Shown here in pieces: positions 1 through 10,944 of a stretch of DNA of 64,000 bases; positions within the stretch are counted from its first letter, which is position 1; every line of letters starts with the position of its first letter. The DNA comes from Anodontia alba. Lineage: Eukaryota; Mollusca; Bivalvia; Lucinida; Lucinidae. The position numbers and the translations under genes are program-made. The notes under the pieces were generated by a model. The model was not told the origin of the DNA, made no database searches, and saw nothing but the letters and a program-made list of their open reading frames with translations. The stretch covers positions 62,144,514-62,208,513 of the forward strand of contig OZ024823.1 in the NCBI GenBank assembly GCA_964016985.1. The letters are read 5' to 3'.

Positions 1-446
1 TAAAAAGCGATAAGAGGAACAAGAACTTTTTTTCTAATATAATAGGCTTTCGCTCTAAGATCTCCTGACGATAACGAGAATTTCTTGACACTTAAATAGA
101 CCATATGGGAAAAATAAACATCTATCGAACTTTCAGTTTAATTAGTCAGAAGATATTGCCTTGATAATCATGAAATTTAAATGTATCTAGAAAACCCGAG
201 TTTCCACAAAATGCAAAGAATTTGCAGGACATAAAATACTATTTCTAAAGTAAAAATATTTTCCACACAAGATGAAAAGAATTCCTAATAGGATTATACG
301 TTTACTGGTTATACAAAATCAACATAATACAAGGCACTCGATTGTACATTTTATAATTAGACAAAATCAGCATTTTAAAAGCACTACTTGCATAAAAATT
401 CCAGTACTGTATTTTACTGTAGTGAAGGACTGATGAGTCTGACTGC
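1..446. other. AT-rich sequence, nothing recognised
   Basis: No open frame of coding character, no RNA gene and no repeat shared with the rest of the window was seen here. Confidence 0.5.
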
Positions 447-502
447 GTAAATCCCGATATGAAGAACACTCTCTTGTAATTTGAAAGTACATAAGAATTA
501 AA
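447..502 (+). repeat. Short dispersed repeat, copy 1
   Basis: About 55 bp from GTAAATCCCGATATGAAG through CATAAGAATTAA recurs nearly unchanged at 2157-2210. The two copies are in the same orientation 1.7 kb apart. Its class is unknown. Confidence 0.6.
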
Positions 503-710
503 GACACATTTTGGATTGCATAACAGCTTAATGACCCTAAGAGAATTAAGATAAGAAATTATTGGTGACTTTGGCCACCCTTACAGGTAGGGGCCTGATA
601 AGGGGAAATTAGATTGGATAGCAGCAAAGTTTATGATGAAGAGAGAGAAGCAGATAAGATGGGTAATTTGGTGATAATTTGATGATTTATTTAATAAAAT
701 ATAGCTGGAT

Positions 711-765
711 GTTATTCATTAGAATTGCCTCTCCCAGGCAGTTCTAATGAATACCCACAACATGT
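711..765. repeat. Small hairpin, relative of the H1 element core
   Basis: ATTCATTAGAATTGCC and its inverted partner GGCAGTTCTAATGAAT form a near-perfect stem. The flank ACCCACAACATGTTTT matches the core of the four larger H1 hairpin elements (9727, 36242, 42216, 52122). It looks like a solo core without the outer arms. Confidence 0.6.
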
Positions 766-1270
766 TTTGTGGAGAAATACAGATACTTATGCTTATATGC
801 TAATTTATCATCAAATGGCCCCTTTATCTGTTTCTTTGGATCAAATACAGAAAATTAGTAAGATAAATAGTATTTATTTATTGAAAAAGAGAAGCTTTAT
901 AGCATAACATACACATTCTAGAAAAAGGTAAGAGAAAAGTCCAGGGAGTGCCACAATCACAATCCGCAGCCCTTCCCAGACACCAAGAGGAAGAGGAAAC
1001 AGACAAAATCAAAGCAAATCGAACAAACGTACGAAAAGCACCAAGATAAGCTCTCTCTTCCCCAAGCGAGGTAATCGCAATGCTAAAAGGACTGAAAAAC
1101 ACAAGAACAAAATAACACAAAGTAAGACATAAAACAAATTGCCTCGTAGAATAAATCACAAAGCAACAAAGAGTAAGACTAACACCGGGCCCACCGCCTT
1201 AAAACGGTCAGTAAATTGTCTAAGAACTTTCTAACATATTCCATATTTTTCTTAATTCTGTACCAAAAAA

Positions 1271-1338
1271 CGTATGTTGTGGGTACTCACTAGAAGCGTA
1301 TTACTGAAGCGCTTCTAATGAGTACCTACAAAATATGT
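1271..1338. repeat. Small hairpin, relative of the H1 element core
   Basis: GGGTACTCACTAGAAGCG pairs imperfectly with CGCTTCTAATGAGTACC. As at 711-765, the stem is followed by an ACAAAATATGTTTT-like flank typical of the H1 core. The outer H1 arms are absent. Confidence 0.55.
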
Positions 1339-1655
1339 TTTCAAGGAAAAATAAGAAAAATATCAATACTTTGAAAAAAATATATATTTAGAGCTATGCC
1401 ATTGAAGAAAACTTTCTAATGATTCCATTATGTTTTACTTTCATGAATAAATATTATTTAGTATTCCTTTGTTCTTCTTTCCTAGTGAACTCTCATAATT
1501 AGTCTCAAGACAAAATATTTGCAGATTCAATTTGATTGAAGCTAAAATATTTAGTTTTAAGGCAGCTATGGAATAATTTTGCAGTGTTCTTATTTACTTT
1601 AGAAAATAAATAAATAAATAAATAAAAACTTTTAATTTTATAAATCTATTTCAGT

Positions 1656-1815
1656 TTATTTATTTTTTTTTTCACAATGCAAAAAAAACCCCAAACAAAC
1701 AAAAAAAAAAAAAAAAAACAAAAAAAAAAAAACAAACAAACAAAAAAAAACAACAAAAAAAAAAAACAACAACAACAACCCCCCCCCCCCCAAAAAAAAA
1801 AACAACAAAAAACAA
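1656..1815. repeat. A/C-rich low-complexity tract with a C run
   Basis: Poly-A interrupted by single C, then about 13 consecutive C near 1778-1791, then A/C again. Apparent Phe/Leu-rich open frames on the minus strand are products of this tract and are not genes. Confidence 0.85.
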
Positions 1816-2087
1816 AAGCAAAACAAAAAGAACAAAAAAACTATCAGATATAAATAAATAAAGTGATACAATACAAATCAACAAATTAAATGCAAAATTT
1901 GCAAATGAATTTATTTGGTTCTAAAGTAACATACTGAATACTGCTCAATTATATGAATTAACCCTTATAGGGCCCCACCTAAGGAGACTTAACATCCTTA
2001 TAATGACTCCATAATCACTTAGATAAGATAAGCCTTTGATGTGCGCTCTGTTATCATGGCTGTATATTGGGACTGATCATGAAGGGG

Positions 2088-2118
2088 GCTTGGGGGGGGG
2101 GGGGGGGGGGGGGCGAGG
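2088..2118. repeat. Poly-G tract
   Basis: A run of more than 20 G interrupted once by C. Such a tract can form a G-quadruplex and is prone to slippage and assembly error. Confidence 0.8.
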
Positions 2119-2156
2119 GGTTGAGGTTCTAGCCAAAAAAGGATAAAAATTTGTCT

Positions 2157-2210
2157 TAAATCCTGATATGAAGAACACTTTCTTGTAATTTGAAAGTACA
2201 TAAGAATTAA
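2157..2210 (+). repeat. Short dispersed repeat, copy 2
   Basis: Near-identical to 447-502, with two C/T differences noticed by eye. Confidence 0.6.
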
Positions 2211-2462
2211 GGGCATGGATTTCAGTACACCTAAATTCCGGTTTAAGCTCCGGAATAGTCTTGCTAATAATCGGTCATAAATGAGGATCTTCATTATTGA
2301 AGTTGGGATCAGCAATGTTAGTTTTATCGGTGATATTGTATCGTATTTTGCCAAACCCGTTCATCCCTGAGTTTCTGAAGTAGTCTCTCTCAACTTTGAA
2401 TGTAGTCAGAATCATTGTTCTAAATAGGGGTCTCAGTCACAAATCAAAATAGAATGACAAGC

Positions 2463-2540
2463 AGTGTAGATCCTGATGAGACGGCTCATTATTAGCCATC
2501 TCATATGGATCTATTCTGTTTGTAAAGTGTATGTTTGGGT
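2463..2540. repeat. H3 palindromic repeat (CAGTGTAGATC family)
   Basis: Imperfect palindrome built from GCAGTGTAGATCCTGATGAG and GCCATCTCATATGGATCTA, ending in CTGTTTG. The same family recurs at least ten times in the window, for example at 5318, 5842, 25020, 27598, 28838, 42495, 46942 and 48307. Function unknown; likely a miniature transposon or part of one. Confidence 0.6.
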
Positions 2541-2699
2541 CTGCAGGGCTCAAAGGCTAAATCACGCGTTCCATCTCAGTTCAAACTTTAGCACACTGAA
2601 GGATAACTCATCAGACGAACATTGTGATAGTGTTGTTGTTTTTTGTACAGAACATAAGTCTTGTCATTACATCAATCTCAAGTCTTATTTTCGGTGAAA

Positions 2700-3430
2700 A
2701 GTATGAAAATTAGTTTCAAATGTTGTCTGGTTCTATTTATAATCAATAGTGTCACTAGTGACTCTATTTAACATTTCTTTTTCGTAGACGGTTTAGTAAA
2801 CAAAAGGTTTTCAGAGCTATAAAATGTTTCATTTATTTAACGCTAATTTTTCACGACTTCATATAGCGAAAGGGGAATCGGGTGGATGAAGGGACTGGAT
2901 GGCTTGGGAGGGCGGGTAGTGATGGTAAAGAAATTATGAGGAAGAAAGGTCACGTTATGTTCGTGTACCTCATTTCTTGGTGGTTCCTTGTAAAGTCTGT
3001 TAGTCTGTGATTGTCGATTCCGTGCGTTATTGCGCGTCAGTCTAGTGTGGTTTGTAATTTGTGGTCCTTTGTGATCACTGAGCCAATTCTTGGACTTCTA
3101 AAACCAATACATGAGTGGCTAAAATGAGGCTTAATTGGCCAAAGCTAGTGGACTGTCCCAGAAAACATGGCCACTTGAAGAATGTTTAGTTCTGGGTGTG
3201 TGTTTATTGTTCTCAAGGGTCAGTCCATTTAGAAACTACGACTACGTCCAGATACTGTGTAGGTTTACTCCGGGTGATTAACCTCTACAACTATATGGAC
3301 AAATTCTGTAGTGATTGATAAATATTTTTCTTATTTTCCCTGAAAACTGGATTTGACATTTCATGCAAAGTAGATTGCAGTTTTAAAAATGCTTCAGTTG
3401 ATAGATTTTACCGTTTGTTTGCTGCAGAGC
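2700..3430. other. Mostly unrecognised; partial H2 hairpin near 3290-3380
   Basis: No gene was seen. Around 3310-3370 the sequence TTTTTCTTATTTTCCCTGAAAACTGG followed by TTTGACATTTCATGCAAAG (two adjoining pieces) matches one arm of the H2 hairpin family without the second arm. Confidence 0.4.

Positions 3431-3473
<43 letters not shown>
3431..3473. repeat. (CTAT)n microsatellite
   Basis: Uninterrupted tetranucleotide run of about 11 units. Confidence 0.95.
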
Positions 3474-3532
3474 ACACCATGTCTCCTTCTTGCCTGTAAT
3501 GATTCATGGATGAGTTAGAGAAACTCCACACG

Positions 3533-4200
3533 GACCGAACAGATATACGTTTTTACCATTATGGAAGCTTAAGGCGAGGGTTGAGACCCTGTAAAGCTGG
3601 CTAAAGCGCCACCCCTACCCATCCCCCCACCACACACACACCCCAGTGATTCATTACTGACCGCTCCACGGCGGTACATTCATTGTGGTACTTTTTGTTA
3701 ATTGTTATTTAATGTTTTACTTTCTAATGTTATTTACTTTTTCTAAATAATTATATAAGTTGATCATATATTCAGTTAAGTCTGGATAACAGAGTTCAAC
3801 CTTTCTGGGAAAGAGTTGCCAACTCAGCTTGCCGTCTGTTCATTTTATGGCTGCTTTATTGTATTTGTCTATCTTTCCCTTATAGGGGCTTGATGTGAAT
3901 CTGATTGTATCAGTTCCTGAATTTTCTGATTTACTTTCTCTTTGTTGTTCGTAATGTTCATTAATGTGATGAAGAGGGACCGAACAAATATACGTGGACC
4001 GAGCAAATATATGTTTTACCACAGAGGAAGGTGAGGGCGAGGATTGTGATCCCGTAAAATAGCTTAAGCCTCCAGCGATTTTTTATATGTTCTTTTTGTG
4101 GTTGTTTATTGTATTTGTCTGTCTTTCCTTTTCATGTTGAGAATTTTATGTGGGTCTTATTCTATCAGTTCCTAAGTTCACTTATCTTACTTTTCATGTG
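3533..4200 (+). repeat. Diverged partial tandem duplication
   Basis: GACCGAACAGATATACG near 3533 recurs as GACCGAACAAATATACG near 3978. TTTATTGTATTTGTCTATC near 3852 recurs as TTTATTGTATTTGTCTGTC near 4106, followed in both by TCTATCAGTTCCT-like sequence. The two offsets differ (about 445 and 255 bp), so later indels have altered the unit. Confidence 0.5.
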
Positions 4201-4399
4201 AAAAAATTTAATGTCAAAAGCGACGATTTTATGATCCTAAAGCACTTCCGTATTTACCAGTATTGGATACCATTGTTGTGAGGTTAACGCTTACATTGCC
4301 AACCCCTGTTATTGTATAGTTGTTCAGTATGAACATCTTAAGTGCCATGAGGAGGGATGTAACTTGCGCTACTAGTGTAGAACCTGAGGCTACTTAATA

Positions 4400-5310
4400 G
4401 CTCGTGTAACACGTGATGCAATGTGACAGCTACGGACAAGGTCACAAAACATACTCGGAGAAATGTAAAAATGTTTGCACAGGTATGTTTTGGTCTGTCG
4501 GGCTGAAAGAGTTAAACTTGTCAATAGTGAAACATTTGCAGCTACCACCATTAAGGCCAACGGTATCACAAAACCATCTGTACATTAAAACATTTTTCTT
4601 TATGACTCCTCACAGGAATCTATGCAATTCATACAACAAAACAAATTTTGGCCGGAAAGGCACAATACTGTACCGAAAAGGTCAATTTATCATTTGCTGA
4701 TAAAGCAAATGGTAAACCACCCATTCCTCATATGCACGGTGCCATGCTCTGGGAGAAAAAAAAGGTCAGCAACAAAAGGTATCCAAATTTTATGAATTTA
4801 ATTTTTCCCAAACCTGGTGAAAATGCTTTGTTTAGTTCGTAATGATCTACAATTGTAAGTTTCATTTTCGTACTTCACCAGGTTTCGTTTCACAGTTCCC
4901 ATTTAACTCCAAGTAAATCAAAGAGATCCGCAACCAATGTATTCAATAGGCCCAGACAATTAAGTAGTTAATGCACTTTTTTTTGCGAAATTTGATTTTT
5001 TTTCCATACAAATTCTAGATTTAGTAAAATGGTACTTACAAGAGTAGATATTAACTTATGTTTTCTCTTCCAAAAACATGGTTTTCAAATGTTTGTGAAT
5101 TTCTTCATGGTTTGTTTCAGTACATACTTAATTCATTTTGTGTTCAATGCGTATAAGTGGTTGATTCATTTACCACGAAACACTGACAAAATAGACGGTA
5201 GTTCCCAGTCGCATGCTTAAATCAAAGCATTGACAGCACTGGTTGGTCGATTGTCTCTGAGTGTAGGCTGGGAAAATGGTGCTAAACGAGGACTGTTTCA
5301 TTTAACCCTT
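4400..5310. other. No recognised gene or repeat
   Basis: Open frames of 60-95 codons occur, but they have no recognisable domain or splice context. Confidence 0.4.
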
Positions 5311-5317
5311 CCTGTAA

Positions 5318-5392
5318 TTTCAGCAAACAGTGCAGATCCTGATCAGACGCAGTATGTTGCGGCGTCTGATTTGGGTCTGCACTGTTTGGCAA
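5318..5392. repeat. H3 palindromic repeat
   Basis: GCAAACAGTGCAGATCCTGA and the inverted partner GGGTCTGCACTGTTTGGC flank a CAGACGC...GCGTCTGA centre. This is one of the clearest members of the H3 family. Confidence 0.7.
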
Positions 5393-5446
5393 TCCCCCAA
5401 ATGTCCCAGTCTAGGTTTTACCGATAACTTTCTATCAACAGCACTC

Positions 5447-5483
5447 TGACGTCACAGCGACAAGTACGGCGTGGTTATAAATA
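5447..5483 (+). promoter_or_regulatory. CRE plus TATA-like pair
   Basis: A full palindromic cAMP-response element TGACGTCA at 5447-5454 lies 21 bp before TATAAATA at 5476-5483. The spacing suits a core promoter reading to the right. No convincing exon follows within several hundred bases, so this may be chance. Confidence 0.2.
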
Positions 5484-5841
5484 ACCGTTACCTGGATTCC
5501 GTCTAACGCGCGATTTGATTACATTTGTCATAATCAAGTGGACAACAACCTTAAGGAAATTTTGGTGTTTGTAGTGGACCCAAAAATGAAATTTACTACC
5601 CGACCATCACATAAAATTTGGTCTGTACTCTGTAAAGATTCAATTTTGGATTATTTTCCTGTGTAGTTGTTTCTTTTTATTTGCAACAGGATACCAAATG
5701 AAATGCAAATTTTGGCTGAACGCATTGCATTCTTATTTTTACAGTAAGCTGCAACCGTTCCTCCATAATGTACAGGTAATTCACAATGTGGACCAAGATG
5801 TCAAAGTGTAATTTCACGGCATATCGAATGGCAAATAGTAT

Positions 5842-5902
5842 AGCTTCTGATGAGACGGTTCATTACGAGCCGTCTCATCTGAATCTACACTGTTTGCAAT
5901 GA
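5842..5902. repeat. H3 palindromic repeat
   Basis: TTCTGATGAGACGGTTCATT and GAGCCGTCTCATCTGAATCT form the stem, and the unit ends in CTACACTGTTTGCAAT. Confidence 0.7.
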
Positions 5903-6076
5903 TATGTGTTCTAGTCTGCAGGACTGAAAGAGTTAAAGTGGGAAATCAAACATCGAACTTGCATTCTTTGGAGCACCAGATTTGCATATCCAGTCAAGAG
6001 AGGGGTTTACCTTTCCCGGAGGATCCCATCAATATTTCGATGCAATCGAAGGAGAAGAATAAGCTGAAACTGAAAC

Positions 6077-8130
6077 CAGACTATGCATGAAGAGAAGAAA
6101 AAGCAACGAAAAGAGTCATTTTGGTCTTATATAAAAATATTTTAACAAAAGTCTCGAATTTCTGCAATATTATTTTTAAAACATATTTTGCTATATTTTA
6201 TGCTGACTTCAGAATATGTAATCTGATAAAAGAACTAAGACAGTTAGAAGTGAAACAAGTATAATGTTATTGGATTTTTCTTTTTTTAAAAAATCACATT
6301 TTGTTAAAATTCAATATATTAAAAATTAACAGGCGGTTTCATGCCTCGTGTTTTATGGTATGAATGTCTTCACGCACTGCTGAAAATGAACCTAGACTAT
6401 GCATTAGGAAAAGAAAAAACAGCGAAAATAGTCATTTGGGTTTAATAAATTGATATTTTTAACAAACGTTCTGAATTTCTGCAATATTATCTTTTAAATA
6501 TAGTTTGCATTTTTATGCTGACTTCAGAATATGTAATCTGATAAAAGAACTATAACAGTTAGAAGTGTAATAAGTATACTGTTATTGGATTATTTTTTTT
6601 CAAAAATCACTATTTTTTTAATTCAATATATTATGAATTAACTGGCGGTGTAAATGTCTTCACGCACTGCTGATAATGAAACCAGACTATGCAAGAAGAA
6701 AAGAAACAGCAGCGAAAGTATTCATTTTGGTGTAATATACATATATTAATATTTTTAACAAAAGTCCCGAATTTCTGCAATATTGTCTTTTAAATATATT
6801 TTGCTTTATTTTATTTTGACTTCAGAATGTGTAATCTGATAAAAAACTATGACAGTTAGAAGTGTAATAAGTAAATTGTATTTGGATTTTTTTTTTTAAA
6901 AATCACTATTTATTTTTATTTTTATTTTTATATATATAATAAATAAATTGTCGGTTTCATGCCTCGTGTTTATTTGTGTGAATGTCTTCACGAAATGCTG
7001 ATACTGAAACCAGACTACGCATGAAGAAAAGAAATAGCCATTTTCGTTTAATATATTGATAGCTTTAACAAAACTGAACCGAAGTTCTGGATTATTAAAA
7101 CAAAAGCAAAAAAAAAAAATAAATAAAATAAAATAAAAAAATCCAGTATGAAAATGAGGTATACCTATTTTACTCTAAACAGTACTCGCCCTTGAGTTTC
7201 TCTTATTTCTTACCCATAATGCAGCATTCTGTGATGTCATCAAAGATTTAAATTTTTTAAATTAATTTTAAAATGCTGAAACCGACCAGATTTTTTGCAT
7301 ACATAACATTTTAATTATCAACACTGATTAACATTAATGAATTATCATAATTCTGCATAAAATTTAGACATATTATTGCAAAATTAAATGCCAAATCTTA
7401 ATTTAAAATGAAATTAAAAATATTTAAAACTGCAATATTTTTTGTGTTTGGAAATTCTAGGGTGCCGAAATGGTGACTAAAATTCTGTTAAACTGACTTA
7501 CACTTTTTGCATCATGTTTTACCATTTGAGAGCTGCAAATTGAAATAAATTTTAAAATTATTTCAATTTTAAATTTTACGCTCTTTATAGGTGATAAGAA
7601 CAAACAGTTTGCACACATCATTTCAGAATAGTGTTACTTTTTCAGAAGTTAACAATTTGAATAATATCTTTTATAAAATAGTAGATGTTTTAATATTTAA
7701 AAAGTTTAAAATACTCAGTGTTCAACTATGACATCATCAAAGAGCTCATGAATATTAATGAGACAGATTTTAGCCGCTGCCTTTTGGCCATGCATATGAA
7801 ATTTCAAATCATTTTATCTCCGCAACAAGTTAAGATAATTTGGTCCAGTTTAATGCAATTTCTTTCTTGCAAAATGGTCTGTCCTACTTTTAAAGAATTT
7901 AGCACCTTTGTAATTGACATTTAAACATATTTTGCTTTATTTTGTACTCACTTCAGGATATGTAATTTGATAAAAGAAATATGAAAGTATGAAGTGAAAT
8001 ATGGATACTGTTTTTGGATTTCTTTTTAAACCAAAAAAAAAATACTACTTTTTGAAATTCAATATATTATAAATTAACAGGCGGGTTCATGACTCGTGTT
8101 TTATGGTATATATGTCTTCATGCACTCGGG
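6077..8130 (+). repeat. ~0.3-kb AT-rich tandem repeat, interrupted
   Basis: The landmark CCAGACTATGCATGAAG recurs near 6077, 6391, 6682 and 7009 (spacings about 314, 291 and 327). Each unit carries GAATTTCTGCAATATT, then TTCAGAATATGTAATCTGAT, then GCGGTTTCATGCCTCGTG. After an unrelated AT-rich stretch at about 7060-7917, a last partial unit follows at 7918-8130. No coding potential was seen. Confidence 0.75.
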
Positions 8131-8216
8131 CTTATGTTGGGTTAAGGTTTGTAATTTATAGCAATAAATTTGGAGTTCTGTAGTATTTACCAAAAAACAG
8201 AAAAACTGATACAAAG

Positions 8217-8283
8217 TCGGCTTGATTATAGAGCACTAACAAAAATTGGCCTTATCGCCCAACATTGACGGGCCGTGCAATTA
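8217..8283 (+). repeat. Dispersed repeat shared with 31247-31300
   Basis: GATACAAAGTCGGCTTGATT, then AGCACT, then CCAACATTGACGG recurs at 31247-31300 in the same orientation. The class is unknown. Confidence 0.6.
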
Positions 8284-8813
8284 TCAACGGATTAGGGCTT
8301 CAGTTCAATTGATTCATTCTAAGTATATTGCGCAGAGAACTTCTTGATCGTACCTCGTATATCGAAGTTCAAAATATACGAAAGTGTATTACAATGCCGT
8401 CTGCTTGTTTTCGCATACTGCAGGATGATGGTTGAAGATGTTCCCGGTAAGAAACTATTGATTAGTCCTTATAGCAATTATACTTATTAACTAGCATACG
8501 CCTTCCACTTAGATGAACAATCCCTTTGATGTAATACAATGAAAAACGTGTTCAAATAATCCAAAATATAAATGTTCAAAGTCTGTTGGAAGACTTGCGA
8601 CAGCCTGAAATAAATATGTTGTCTATGCTTCAATTGGTGATAGAGACAAGATGTTTGAAACAGCTAATTCAATACATCGTATTTACCCTCACTTGACAGA
8701 ATCGCTAATAAAAGAAAGAGTCCGTAACGATTAAATAAGACACGTTTTTTTTTTTTTCTTGTAGCGATTGTTGACCTTTACCGCTGTCTGGGTTAATTAA
8801 ACAGATAACAAAA

Positions 8814-8984
8814 TGATGATGTTTTTTCTTATTTTCCCGGAAAATATGCTTTGACAGTTTATGCAAATTGTCTCCTAAAGAGACATTTTGCATAAAATGT
8901 CAAAATCTATATTCTGGGAAAAATAAGAAAACTATTTTAGACTGCCGTCTGCTAAAATGTTCACCCAGTATGCTAAACATTAAG
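8814..8984. repeat. H2 hairpin element
   Basis: Long palindrome centred on GTCTCCTAAAGAGAC. Each arm runs through ATGCAAATTGTC/GACATTTTGCAT, the TGACATTT...AAATGTCA box, TTTTCCC...GGGAAAA and a terminal GTCTGC block with CCCAGTATGCTAAACATTAA. It is one of about nine family copies in the window. Two identical arms are typical of a foldback or MITE-type element. Confidence 0.7.
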
Positions 8985-9225
8985 ACAGAGCAGGTGTGAC
9001 GTCAAAAATCATTAGTACTATTATCGGGCAAAAATTCTTCAATTCAAGCATTAGTTTAGGAACTAGGAAAATATTAGGATTTATTCGTAAGTGTAGGAGT
9101 TCTTATTGGAATAGATCACATTGTCAGTTTCCAAAGATATCCGAAAATATCGTATATGGTGATAAGTATTTGGCTTTGGTGAAGAATCACCATAGCTCTA
9201 ATATATACTGAAATTATTCTGCTTT

Positions 9226-9453
9226 AACCTTTCCCATTTCTGAGCTTATTCAGCAGATGACGAATTCATGACATGTTACTTATTTTTCCCAGAAAACAGG
9301 ATTTGGCATTTTTACATTTGAAATGTCAAAACCTCTTTTCTGTGAAAATGAAAAAAAAAAAAAAAAAAAAAAAAAAATAAATAAAATAAAATAAATAAAA
9401 GACACGTGTCTGCTGAAAATTTTATCCAGAGTGTTAAGCGTTATCTGAAAATC
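9226..9453. repeat. H2 hairpin element with poly-A expansion
   Basis: Arms TTCAGCAGATGACG and GTGTCTGCTGAAAATTTTAT are paired through CCCAGAAAACAGG and CCTCTTTTCTGTG. A run of over 25 A followed by an AAATA-type repeat has expanded within the right arm at about 9350-9402. Confidence 0.65.
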
Positions 9454-9726
9454 ATCGTGATGTTGGAAAACGATAACACTTTGGGTACATTTTATTGTCT
9501 GTCCTGAATCAATACGAATACATTTTTGCTATACTTTGTAATAATACGAATTGTTAAAATAATTTAAAAAATACTCAAATGATTCTTGTGAGGAAACGCA
9601 ACTACAAATACAGAAATAACCGGATTATAAGTAAGTGCGGTCTTGTTGACTGGTTAGTAGCTGTTTATATATCCAATCTGTATCTATACGATGCCCCGTG
9701 CAGAAGAATGGCCCTTCTGCTATATG

Positions 9727-10003
9727 ATTTCGAAAACACGCCTATTCAAATTTATTGACAATTTTACCACAAAAAAAATGAAAATTTTCAGGTAAAAATT
9801 CTGATATTTTTCATATTTCTGCTCAAAACATAGATTGTGGGTACCCGTTAGAACCGCCTCGCCGAGGCGGTTCTAACGAGTACCCACAATCTATGTTTTT
9901 GAGCAGAAATAAAAAAAATAATGTATACCCCTATAAACCCCAGTTTTACTATATAAAAGTGGGGTTTAAGGGGGTCAAAATTATATAGGCGTGTTTTTAT
10001 GAT
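9727..10003. repeat. H1 hairpin element, copy 1 (intact palindrome)
   Basis: The ends read CGAAAACACGCCTATTCAA on the left and ATATAGGCGTGTTTTTATG on the right. The core is a nearly perfect palindrome around GCCTCGCCGAGGC with arms GTTAGAACC/GGTTCTAAC and GTGGGTACC/GGTACCCAC-like ends. A second segment, CCCCAGTTTTACTATATAAA...GGGGTTT, lies only on the right. Three more copies lie at 36242, 42216 and 52122. The size suits a non-autonomous element. Confidence 0.75.
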
Positions 10004-10085
10004 GTTAGAACCAAGCGAATGCAAAGATCAGGCTGCATATTCACATAATCTGAATAAGACATTTCTCTTCCTAGATATAGTCTAC

Positions 10086-10330
10086 AAAATCCATTTAGGG
10101 GAATGGATACACTTTCAAAGGAGGCAATTGTGTCCAAAATGTTTTACCTTTCTTCTTAAAAGGAGTTAATTCTAAAGTAAATGAATGTGCTCCCTTGTTT
10201 AAGAAGCAAATTTATCTCTTTTAGAGTATACGCCTTTTAAGAAGAAAAATAGCTCTACTCTAAAAAGAAAGAATTTGCTCTTTTTGGGAGCAAATTCTTT
10301 CGTTTCACAGTAGGCGCATTTATTAAAGAG
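10086..10330. repeat. H5 repeat (CACTTTCAAAGGAGGCAA family)
   Basis: Begins GGATACACTTTCAAAGGAGG and contains a palindrome around GAATTTGCTCTTTTTGGGAG and CAAATTCTTTC. Relatives at 26545, 41640, 43815, 48828 and 50265 share the CAAGGGAGRCAAC box and the AAAGGAAATAACTTGCTCC box. Confidence 0.55.
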
Positions 10331-10586
10331 CCTAAGTATCCATAAAATAAACAGGAAGACACAAAAGTTGCCTCCCTTGTAAAACTGGTGAAAATCCTAC
10401 CAAGTGTACCCTCTTAATTTTATTAACGGACACAGGATGGGCACACAAGTTCATCTGGGCCTTCTTTGCTCCCATATGGCATAAGAGCCTTTTTCTCACA
10501 TTGAGCATCATATATTTATATTTGCACGTTACACTGTAAATATATGAAATAGGCTAAGGTGATAAACAGAATAAAATACCTCTACA

Positions 10587-10786
10587 ATGGGTTGTCGTCA
10601 TTCTGGCAATAAAGGAAATGACAATGCAAACGAGACTGACAATTTTGAGAATCTAAACGAGGTGAAACATATTCCGGAGGTGGATCCTAGGCTTCCATTA
10701 AATGTGAGACAAGTGTTTAAGCTAAAACAGTCTTGGAAAGGAATAAAAAGGAAAACGTCAGAGGCAGGAGTGGAAATGTTTGTTAG
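10587..10786 (+). CDS. First coding exon of a globin-X-like membrane globin (copy A)
   Basis: The exon encodes 66 residues plus two bases of an Arg codon. It starts MGCRHSGNKG, and Gly2/Cys3 is the classic context for N-myristoylation plus palmitoylation, so the product is predicted to sit on a membrane. An acidic linker ends in IPEVDPRLPL. The A/B-helix segment VRQVFKLKQSWKGIKR then follows, with the Trp typical of the globin A helix, and TSEAGVEMFVR. The exon closes AG|GTAAGT in phase 2 within Arg, the ancestral globin B12.2 intron position. The haem-binding helices E and F must lie in later exons, none of which I could find in the window. It is strongly similar to the exon at 51895-52088, with the last ~30 residues almost identical. 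Globin X-type proteins are known acylated globins linked to redox or lipid protection; that role is inferred, not shown. Confidence 0.85.
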
Positions 10787-10944
10787 GTAAGTCAATGATA
10801 TCTTCTTAACCTTTACTGAAAAGTAGTAAACTGATTATTTCATGACAGACAAAAGAACCGTGAGGTCCTGATCACTTCCCTGAACCCTAGGTATTATATG
10901 GAATTGTTTCCTTATCCGAATAATCATGATCATTGGTACTGATA

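Noticed and set aside
420..460. CTGATGAG at 429 as a hammerhead ribozyme core
   Set aside because: No GAAA partner follows a plausible stem II (the sequence runs GCGTAAATCC), so the core is incomplete.
1656..1884. Hydrophobic minus-strand open frames resembling membrane segments
   Set aside because: They are generated by a poly-A/C tract, not by a gene.
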